In this document: piece by piece, positions 7,436 to 13,175 of the stretch
Position numbering within the stretch: position 1 is the first letter of the stretch
Layout of the letters: the number at the start of each line of letters is the position of its first letter
NCBI GenBank assembly: GCA_011777135.1
Contig: JAABVY010000247.1
Location: 1 to 14,065, forward strand
Source of the DNA: Candidatus Zixiibacteriota bacterium
GTDB lineage: Bacteria > Zixibacteria > MSB-5A5 > JAABVY01
DNA: 14,065 nucleotides
Direction of reading: 5' to 3'
Translations under genes and position numbers: made by a program
Notes under the pieces: generated by a model
What the model saw: only the letters and a program-made list of their open reading frames with translations
The model's database searches: none
What the model was told of the DNA's origin: nothing

Positions 7436-8218
7436 ATGTCTGAATTTGAACGTCTTGTAGAGATAATGCGGAAACTGCGGGCACCCGAAGGCTGCCCATG
7501 GGATCGGGAGCAGACGCATAAATCGCTGATTCCCTATATGCTCGAGGAAACTTACGAAGTCATTGACAGCATTGAAGATAGCGATATGAAGAAACTGCGT
7601 GAAGAGCTGGGAGACCTGCTTTTGCAGATTGTCTTTCATTCCCAGATGGCTTCGGAAGAGGGTGATTTCAATATAGAAGATGTAGCCAAATCGATTTCAG
7701 ATAAACTCATCAATCGCCATCCCCATATATTCAAGCAAAAAGCGGATTTGACTCCGGACGAGGTGACTCATAACTGGGAGCAGATCAAACTGAGAGAAAA
7801 AGAGGATAAATCCGAGTCGGCTTTATCCGGGATACCCCGCACCGCACCTGCGCTATTGAGAGCCTTCCGACTCCAGCAGAAGGCCGCTCGGTTTGGATTT
7901 GACTGGGAAAAGTGGCAGGATGTGCTCGAGAAGGCCGAGGAGGAGATCAGGGAATTGAAAGAGGCTATAGAAACAAATTCGAGTGCAAAAATCGAAGAGG
8001 AAATCGGTGATCTTCTGTTTGCAGTGGTCAATCTATCCAGATTTTTGGGGGTAGATCCTGAAACCGCCCTGAATCATATGAATAAAAAGTTTATAGAACG
8101 TTTTAGATATGTTGAAAAAAAACTTGCGGAAAGCGGCAAATCTTTGAATGATTCCAATCTCGAGGAAATGGACTCATTCTGGAATGAGGCTAAAATCAAG
8201 TCCAGAAAATCGAAATAG
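7436..8218 (+). CDS. mazG: Nucleoside triphosphate pyrophosphohydrolase MazG
   Basis: The protein is 260 residues with two MazG domains, as in E. coli MazG (263). It cuts NTPs and dNTPs to the monophosphate and pyrophosphate, cleaning the nucleotide pool or lowering (p)ppGpp. The first domain has the family start LRAPEGCPWDREQTHKSL (14-31) and the metal-binding acidic sets EETYE (37-41) and EELGD (56-60). The second has AEEEIRELKEAI (167-178) and EEIGDLLFAVVNLSR (188-202), followed by the conserved ALNHMNKKFIERFRYVE. The end carries two stops in a row in frame, TAG then TAA (8216-8221). No mazEF toxin genes are near. It is the first gene of a probable three-gene block with the two exported proteins that follow. 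Confidence 0.96.
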   Translation: MSEFERLVEIMRKLRAPEGCPWDREQTHKSLIPYMLEETYEVIDSIEDSDMKKLREELGDLLLQIVFHSQMASEEGDFNIEDVAKSISDKLINRHPHIFKQKADLTPDEVTHNWEQIKLREKEDKSESALSGIPRTAPALLRAFRLQQKAARFGFDWEKWQDVLEKAEEEIRELKEAIETNSSAKIEEEIGDLLFAVVNLSRFLGVDPETALNHMNKKFIERFRYVEKKLAESGKSLNDSNLEEMDSFWNEAKIKSRKSK

Positions 8219-8247
8219 TAATCTTTCTGAGGAATTTTACATAATAA

Positions 8248-8766
8248 ATGAAGCATATTGCCATAATAATACTTTTTCTGGGAGCGGGATTGATTGCCTG
8301 CGGAAATGGTGGTCAGGATCAGAATATCACCCATAAATCCGAAGACTACCAGAAGGCTGAACAAGAAAGATTTGCAGAATATGGTTATGAGCCGCCCCCG
8401 CCTCCGGTTAAAGGTCCGCAGGTACCGGTTGACAGCCTGAACCCGGGGACATGCGCCTATACCGTGGCTAAATTTTCACAGGCTTTGGCGGCGGTAGACT
8501 CTGCTGAGGCAATGAAATACTGCAGCGATACCACTAAATTGATAGTGCGGGCCATGTTCATAAATACGACGCAGTTGAAAAACCTGCAAAGACTAAGAGA
8601 TAAAGGCATGTACATAAAGTCGGTGGCGATCGAAGGCTATTCGCGCGACAGCAGTATATGCCAGGCCTGCGTTACCGCAGTTTTGGACAGCGTTCCCAAT
8701 GAAGCCTGCGGATTCAAACTGAGACGTGTGGGCGGGGAATGGAAAATCTTTCAACTTGGGGGATGA
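8248..8766 (+). CDS. Lipoprotein of unknown function with five conserved cysteines (paralogue 1)
   Basis: The protein is 172 residues. The N-terminus is a lipoprotein signal, MKHIAIIILFLGAGLIAC, with lipobox LIAC; lipidation is expected at Cys18. A charged, disordered stretch with five prolines in a row (49-53) follows, then a compact domain from about residue 66 to the end with C69, C92, C138, C141 and C154; 138 and 141 form a CxxC. Helix-then-strand patterning and the ending GEWKIFQL resemble small NTF2-like domains (DUF4878 type), but this is only a shape-based guess. It begins 29 bases after mazG and shares its domain with the next gene. The Shine-Dalgarno (GAGGAA) is rather far from the ATG. 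Confidence 0.85.
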   Translation: MKHIAIIILFLGAGLIACGNGGQDQNITHKSEDYQKAEQERFAEYGYEPPPPPVKGPQVPVDSLNPGTCAYTVAKFSQALAAVDSAEAMKYCSDTTKLIVRAMFINTTQLKNLQRLRDKGMYIKSVAIEGYSRDSSICQACVTAVLDSVPNEACGFKLRRVGGEWKIFQLGG

Positions 8767-8782
8767 CATGAAGGAGGGAATG

Positions 8783-9367
8783 ATGCGAAATCTAATATTG
8801 CTTGTTATTTCAATATTTATGGTTGGCCTGTTTATTTTCTGCGGCGGAAACGACGAGGACAAGGAAGTTCAGGAATCGCAGAAGGCTGAAGCCGCTGATG
8901 AGAGTTCCTGGGCTATGGGTGAGGATGGTGTCTTAAGAAAAGATGAAATGACTTCCACCAATCCCAAATTCAAAGAGAATCCACCTTCAAATCCTTTTGT
9001 CGTACCGCATGGCGAGGAAACCATTCCAGCCGAACTCAAGGAGGGAACTTGTGAGTATGCGGCCTATTGGTTCGCAGAATATTTTACATCGGGAGATTCG
9101 ACCGAAACCTATAAATTCTGTAACGATTCAATGACGCAGCATGTAAGAGCCCTATTTCAGACACCGGGCCAGATAAAAAATATGGAATTGAACCGGGCCG
9201 CAGGTTATAAAATCGAGGGCGTCAGTATTGCCGATGAGTCGAACGACGAAGAATGCCGTGCATGTTTGCGGGCCACCATGTTTGACCAGGAGAAAGTCGA
9301 CTGCTCATTTTACTTCACTAAAGAAAACGGCAAGTGGCTCTTAAGCAGTTTCGCCAAAACCCGGTAG
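8783..9367 (+). CDS. Exported protein of unknown function, paralogue 2 of the preceding lipoprotein
   Basis: The chosen ATG (8783) gives 194 residues and lies five bases after AGGAGG (8772-8777). Earlier ATGs at 8768 and 8780 are upstream of, or too close to, that site. The N-terminus MRNLILLVISIFMVGLFIFC is a signal segment; Cys20 could be lipidated but the preceding Phe makes a poor lipobox, so membrane anchoring is uncertain. The domain from about residue 87 matches the previous protein: GTC, then F/YC, VRA-F, C-x2-C and a final GKW/GEW. Its cysteines C90, C113, C158, C161 and C174 have almost the same spacing. It begins 16 bases after the previous stop, so translation is probably coupled. 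The stop is TAG. Confidence 0.85.
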   Translation: MRNLILLVISIFMVGLFIFCGGNDEDKEVQESQKAEAADESSWAMGEDGVLRKDEMTSTNPKFKENPPSNPFVVPHGEETIPAELKEGTCEYAAYWFAEYFTSGDSTETYKFCNDSMTQHVRALFQTPGQIKNMELNRAAGYKIEGVSIADESNDEECRACLRATMFDQEKVDCSFYFTKENGKWLLSSFAKTR

Positions 9368-9506
9368 TTGGTCATCACTTTCCGCTGTCAGTTAAAAATC
9401 AGATAATAACGGGTTTTCTACCCGGCAGCAAAATCACACAAGTGAAACATTCCCGAAAGAAATCCGTAGTCAATGATATAATAATTCTTTTCAAGCAGAG
9501 CCGGAT

Positions 9507-10445
9507 TTGAAAGACTATACACTCCGTATATTAATTTCCGTTATTTTCGCCTATGCGATTTCCCTAAGCACGGCACATGGTCAGGCCAACAGTGAAGATG
9601 ATCCGACTGTGCCATTCAGGTTAGAAAGAAGCAAGATCATAATTCCAACATCGATTAACGGTTCAAAGCCTATGAATCTTATACTCGATACCGGCATGCG
9701 CTTTGATGGTGTTTATCTGTTCCATTTGAAAGCCCTGGAATTGATAGATACAGCGGGTGCAATTGAGGTCCAGGTCGGAGGAGCGGGAAAAGGGGAAGCA
9801 CCAAAAGCCACTATGATTGAAAGCGGAAACCTGACTTTCGACAATATATCACTAACCGATCAACCCATAGTGGTGTCTCACAGTCCGCATGTCCAGACTT
9901 TCCCGACCGATGGCGTAATCGGATGGAGCTTATTCGGCCATTACCAAGTGGAAATAGACTATGACAGGCAGTTGATTCACCTGCGGGACACTAATTATGT
10001 CCACAATGATTCAACTTGGGTAACTGTGCCGGTTACAATGAAAGAAAATTTACCATTCCTTGATATTGAGGTGGAGGTTGTTGAGGGTGAAGTTCTTCCG
10101 ATGCATGTTTATATTGATCTCGCGTCAGGAGATGCACTTGAATTATTGGTGCACGATTACCAGAAATTCACAATGCCCGACAGCTTGACGAAAAGCTACC
10201 TGGGGACGGGAATCAGCGGAGATATCAATGGACATTATGGAAAGACTGCGCGACTTCAAATCGGTGGCTATGATCTTTACAGGATACCTACGGCATTTGC
10301 CCCTGCGGAAGTTCGATCGAAACAAGGGGGAGCAGATGGCATTATTGGAAACGGTCTGATCCGCAGCTTCAATATAATTTTCGATTATCCTCGCAGTAGA
10401 ATTCTAATCAAACCCAATCTGACATTTGATCTGCCGTTTGAATAA
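9507..10445 (+). CDS. Exported two-lobed retropepsin-like aspartic protease homologue
   Basis: The protein is 312 residues with a signal peptide (about 1-26, cleavage near AHGQA). The first lobe has the active-site motif ILDTGM (D61-T62-G63) and the second structural motif TDGVIGWSLFGHYQVEIDYD (134-153). The second lobe has IDLASGDALEL (D204) where a second D-T-G would be expected, then GGADGIIGNGLIRSFNIIFD (274-293). The tandem DG-IG...DY pattern shows two related lobes, as in pepsin-like folds made from one chain. Asp204 is kept but the next residues are changed, so catalysis is uncertain. The reading frame has no ATG near its beginning. A TTG at 9507 gives the whole signal peptide but has no convincing Shine-Dalgarno, so the exact start is uncertain. 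A 139-base gap separates it from the preceding gene. Confidence 0.82.
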   Translation: MKDYTLRILISVIFAYAISLSTAHGQANSEDDPTVPFRLERSKIIIPTSINGSKPMNLILDTGMRFDGVYLFHLKALELIDTAGAIEVQVGGAGKGEAPKATMIESGNLTFDNISLTDQPIVVSHSPHVQTFPTDGVIGWSLFGHYQVEIDYDRQLIHLRDTNYVHNDSTWVTVPVTMKENLPFLDIEVEVVEGEVLPMHVYIDLASGDALELLVHDYQKFTMPDSLTKSYLGTGISGDINGHYGKTARLQIGGYDLYRIPTAFAPAEVRSKQGGADGIIGNGLIRSFNIIFDYPRSRILIKPNLTFDLPFE

Positions 10446-10482
10446 TTGTACAGATAACCATACTTATATTTTGATCTGGGGT

Positions 10483-11232
10483 CTATATCATCAAACTCCC
10501 GCCGCTGACCGGAATATAAGCGCCGGTGATGAAGCCGAATTGATCTGACAATAGCGCCACGATTGCACCGGCGATATCCTCGGGCATTCCCACCCTTCGC
10601 AACGGTGTCATCTTCGCAATCGTCTCCACACGATCCTTGGGCATCCATGAGGTGGCATCGGTCAATGTAAATCCAGGTGCTATAGTGTTCACCCTGATTC
10701 TGTGCGGGCCGAGTTCTAGTGCCAGCGATTTCATTAAACCATCCACTGCGGATTTGGCTGTGGTATGGGCGCTGAAATTTGGTCCCGGACGCCTGGATAG
10801 GCCGCTCGAGATTCCAATTATATCGCCCTTCTTATTTTCTATCATGGAGGGTATAACAGCTTTCAATGGATAGAAAAAGCACTGCATCTCCCCCATCACT
10901 TTGGTCTCGAAATCGTCCCAGGTGAGATCGACGAATAAATTGTATGGGACTTTCATGCCGGCATTCAGAACCAGTATATCGATCGGCCCGAACTCATCGA
11001 CTGCCACTTTGACCATGGCATCAATCTGTGTCTTATCTCTCGCATCCGCTTGAATTGCCAAAGCCTTGCCATCGTTTGAGAGAATATTATCCACCACGAT
11101 GTCAGCGGCCTCTTTATTCTGATTATAATTGACGATTACTTTTGCCCCGGCTTCGGCCAGAAGCTTTGCAGTGGCAGCGCCGATCCCACGGCTTGCGCCG
11201 GTTACAAGTGCGAGTCTGTCCTTCAAACCCAT
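10483..11232 (-). CDS. Short-chain dehydrogenase/reductase (SDR), FabG-like, catalytic Tyr replaced by His
   Basis: The protein is 249 residues from the ATG at 11230-11232, which lies five bases after GGAGG; an ATG at 11244 precedes this site and is rejected. The Rossmann fold shows TGASRGIG (11-18, NAD(P) binding), NAG (90-92), the catalytic Ser143 in ISSG, and K160 in HTTAK. In classical SDRs a Tyr sits 13 residues after the Ser and four before the Lys. Here that position (156) is His (codon CAT). The rest of the family signature is intact, including RIRVNTIAPG and the GGSLMI end. The substrate is unknown; no fatty-acid genes are near. The gene converges on the aspartic protease homologue with a 37-base gap. 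Confidence 0.92.
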   Translation of the reverse strand: MGLKDRLALVTGASRGIGAATAKLLAEAGAKVIVNYNQNKEAADIVVDNILSNDGKALAIQADARDKTQIDAMVKVAVDEFGPIDILVLNAGMKVPYNLFVDLTWDDFETKVMGEMQCFFYPLKAVIPSMIENKKGDIIGISSGLSRRPGPNFSAHTTAKSAVDGLMKSLALELGPHRIRVNTIAPGFTLTDATSWMPKDRVETIAKMTPLRRVGMPEDIAGAIVALLSDQFGFITGAYIPVSGGSLMI

Positions 11233-11330
11233 CATGACCTCCATTTCGTATTCGAAATCTGTTTTATTCTATAAACAAAAAACACGATGATAAATCAAGG
11301 GGATATGGCGGAGATTGAAGCATACGGCCG

Positions 11331-11361
11331 TTGGGTGGCACAATCTTCAGATTGGGTGGCA
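11331..11361. repeat. Direct repeat with hairpin between the copies
   Basis: TTGGGTGGCA occurs twice (11331-11340 and 11352-11361). Between them CAATC (11341-11345) and GATTG (11350-11354) can pair around a TTCA loop. Confidence 0.6.
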
Positions 11362-11378
11362 ATTCCGATATTTATAAT

Positions 11379-11403
11379 CCCAAGCTGAAGCTTGGGGCAC
11401 CCT
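11379..11403. repeat. Hairpin followed by GGGGCACC
   Basis: CCCAAGC (11379-11385) pairs perfectly with GCTTGGG (11390-11396) around a TGAA loop (TTCA on the other strand). The right arm runs into GGGGCACCC. It is similar in layout to the hairpin at 11483-11497. Confidence 0.65.
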
Positions 11404-11482
11404 GAGATAAATCTAATAATAGATTGTTAATAATGTCGTGAGTCTATACGTGGTTCAAACATAGCAGGATGATCGATTTAAT

Positions 11483-11503
11483 CCACATTTCATGTGGGGT
11501 ACC
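11483..11503. repeat. Hairpin followed by GGGGTACC
   Basis: CCACAT (11483-11488) pairs with ATGTGG (11492-11497) around a TTC loop, and the right arm continues into GGGGTACC. The outer CC/GG pairs and the GGGG-Y-ACC tail are shared with the hairpin at 11379, while the inner stem pairs differ and stay complementary. Confidence 0.65.
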
Positions 11504-11513
11504 GATCTGCCTG

Positions 11514-11545
11514 TTCGTGCGCGGAGTACGTCCTCGTGCTCTGCG
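11514..11545 (+). repeat. Structured repeat, family D, copy 1
   Basis: After TTCGTG, the arms CGCGGAGTACG (11520-11530) and CGTGCTCTGCG (11535-11545) form an 11-pair stem with two G-T wobbles around a TCCT loop. A second copy in the opposite orientation lies at 13106-13137 with compensated stem changes. Confidence 0.75.
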
Positions 11546-11549
11546 TCGG

Positions 11550-11575
11550 CTGGGGCACCGGGAGGTGCCCCCCAG
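11550..11575. repeat. Strong GC-rich hairpin
   Basis: GGGGCACC (11552-11559) and GGTGCCCC (11564-11571) pair perfectly around a GGGA loop, with outer CT and AG bases that can extend the stem past a short C bulge. It reuses the GGGGCACC word found after the hairpin at 11379. Confidence 0.7.
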
Positions 11576-11594
11576 TGCGATTTTGAAAGAAAAT

Positions 11595-11681
11595 GTAGGG
11601 CAAAACCCTTCAGCGGTTTTGCCTATTCGACTTCATAACAGATAGGCAGAATCACTTCGCTTCGCTTGGATTCTGCCCTAC
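11595..11681. repeat. Inverted pair of structured repeats, family A (copies 1 and 2)
   Basis: Copy 1 is read on the minus strand: GGCAAAACC (11615-11623) pairs with GGTTTTGCC (11599-11607), followed by CTAC. Copy 2 is read on the plus strand: GGCAGAATC (11645-11653) pairs with GATTCTGCC (11669-11677), followed by CTAC. The two copies face each other, so the unit is bounded by GTAGGGCA (11595) and TGCCCTAC (11681), with a further inner match of TGCCTAT and ATAGGCA. The layout recalls paired REP elements (BIME/REPIN). It lies just downstream of the pseudogene stop and could also end its transcript. Confidence 0.75.
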
Positions 11682-11689
11682 GGTTTAAT

Positions 11690-12904
11690 TCATTTCTCTA
11701 TGATCTCACCATATCCAAATTTCAGTATGCCGAAGTCTAATCTCGAATTATCGTCCTTCGGTTCATGTCTAATACTGAAGCATATTCCGCGGCTGTCATC
11801 AGCGAAATCGGCATGCCTCCTGAAATTACCCAAAGTCGTTGGATAATCAAACAAAAGTCTATTTTCATTGTTGCTAATTTCCTCAATCACGAATTCCTTG
11901 CTGGTATAGTATGCCACAAACTCATAATCAGGAGATAAGGTTGCGAACAGGACCTTCCCGTCTCTTGTCTTATCCTCTGAATTCCAGATTTCATTAAATT
12001 CCATTGTCTCGGGATTCAAAAGGAGAAAACTAATTTGAGTATAATGATCTTCTTCCTGATCGTAATGCCATTTTTGAAAAGGGATGCCGTTATTATGCAC
12101 CAGAAGACCATTTAGCATATGCTGATCAAGAGGCTCACCATTATACAGGGTGTCCACCTTTTCAATTCTTATATCATATCTGATAAGGCACTCATATTCA
12201 AAATAATCACCTATGTAAGAAAAAAACACCTGGTTGCCATCCTGGTGCCATATCGCGTCTGGAACCTCCATTTTGTGGTATGACTCGGAACCTGAATATA
12301 TAAGCTGCCATTTGTCAGTCTCAGGGTAATAAATATAATATACGGGACCCCTTCCTGATAATATTATTTTCGATCCAGACTGATCGGTCAGACCATCATG
12401 ATCTACATAATATCCGGATATTAATATACAATCCTGCTTTGGGTTCCAGATGTAATCTCGGATTCGCAGGCTGTCCGGAACTAAAATCATGGCCTTTCTA
12501 TTATTCGAAAAATCCTCAAGATAGCAATCACGATATCCCCGCCGAGATGTGCAATAGAATACTCTTTCTTTGTCGAATGAGTTTGTATAATTAATCCCTG
12601 AAGAAAGTGGATAATCTATAAACCAATTTGCTTTATTCGATGTCAGGTCATACCTGACTATATACTTTATCGGCTCCAGATGTTCATACAGGCTTTCCCT
12701 GGAAGGCCCGCCTACTGGAATATATAAATCACATTTTAAGACTATTGTAGTGTCACTAAAGAAATCAAATGTTATACCGGCATCGGATACTCTTACCTCA
12801 TTGGTAAAAATAGGTCCAACTTTGAATTCACATCGACCAGCTGAAAACTACATAACTACAAAGACAGCTGTAATAATTAATATCGTGTGTCTCTTTTTAC
12901 ACAT
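11690..12904 (-). pseudogene. Exported beta-propeller-like (TolB/WD40-like) protein gene broken by an in-frame TAG at codon 19
   Basis: An ATG at 12902-12904, five bases after GGGAGG (12910-12915), opens MCKKRHTILIITAVFVVM, a clear signal segment. The next codon is TAG (12848-12850). After it the same frame stays open for 385 codons to the TAA at 11690-11692, continuing FSAGRCEFKVGPIFTNEV and so on. The body has repeated strand-rich units typical of propellers, such as RVFYCTSRRGY, DYIWNPKQDCILISGYY, DAIWHQDGNQVFFSY, LSPDYEFVAYY and FADDSRGICFSIR. An internal ATG at 12490 would give a 266-residue product without signal or full propeller, so a normal product from there is unlikely. TAG is a true stop in neighbouring genes. 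A sequencing error, very recent loss, or read-through are the options. Its partner and substrate are unknown. Confidence 0.75.
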
Positions 12905-12999
12905 GACATCCTCCCATACATTTAATTCCTCTCATAATATACTTCTTTTAGGCTCTATAATAAGACATGATGCAATAATCATACCGGATTTTCTAGGGC

Positions 13000-13016
13000 A
13001 TGATCCCCGTGATCAT
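13000..13016. repeat. Short hairpin
   Basis: ATGATC (13000-13005) and GATCAT (13011-13016) pair around CCCGT. This is the first element of the right-hand repeat island, which runs to about 13137. No gene is seen between 12916 and 13175. Confidence 0.45.
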
Positions 13017-13038
13017 ACCTCTTTGCATTTCGGGGTGC

Positions 13039-13062
13039 CGCCGACAAATTAATTTGTCGGCG
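13039..13062. repeat. Perfect 24-base palindrome
   Basis: The half-site CGCCGACAAATT is followed directly by its exact reverse complement, with no spacer. It is preceded by GGGGTGCC, which resembles the GGGGYACC tails of the left island. It may form a cruciform, or serve as a binding site for a dimeric protein. Confidence 0.7.
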
Positions 13063-13064
13063 AT

Positions 13065-13091
13065 GGCAGGTTCGCAGGGAACCTGCCCTAC
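13065..13091 (+). repeat. Structured repeat, family A, copy 3
   Basis: GGCAGGTTC (13065-13073) pairs with GAACCTGCC (13079-13087) around GCAGG, followed by CTAC. Position 1-4 of the stem and the CTAC tail match copies 1 and 2 (11595-11681), while the inner pairs differ and stay complementary. Confidence 0.75.
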
Positions 13092-13105
13092 TAGTTTTCA
13101 ATTTC

Positions 13106-13137
13106 CGCGGCGCATGAGGACATACGCCGCGCACGAA
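13106..13137 (-). repeat. Structured repeat, family D, copy 2
   Basis: Read on the minus strand: TTCGTG, then CGCGGCGTATG and CATGCGCCGCG form an 11-pair stem with one G-T wobble around a TCCT loop. Compared with copy 1 (11514-11545), stem positions 6 and 10 changed on both arms and one wobble became a Watson-Crick pair. Confidence 0.75.
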
Positions 13138-13175
13138 AAATATCCTCATATCTTAAGCGAGATGGGGCATGCATT

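Larger units (their letters stand above)
11245..11689. other. Non-coding island dense in hairpins (left of the broken propeller gene)
   Basis: No gene is seen in these 445 bases. From about 11325 on, the DNA is nearly a chain of inverted repeats: at least seven hairpins, several belonging to families with variable but complementary stems. They are listed one by one below. The stretch is richer in G and C than the pseudogene beside it. No transposase or integrase frame is present. Confidence 0.75.

Noticed and set aside
7436..9367. Toxin-antitoxin or phage-defence system around mazG
   Set aside because: No mazE/mazF-like genes, nucleases or other effectors are near; the neighbours are exported proteins.
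11331..11681. CRISPR-like or tandem repeat array
   Set aside because: The repeated units are hairpins with different stems, unequal spacing and no regular unique spacers; no cas genes are present.
11690..12904. Amber codon reassignment in this organism
   Set aside because: Three other genes in the window end with TAG at the expected family length, and mazG has TAA right after its TAG.
12750..13052. Plus-strand frame of 100 residues across the pseudogene start and right island
   Set aside because: It overlaps the 5' end of the propeller gene on the other strand and runs into palindromic repeats; no family resemblance.
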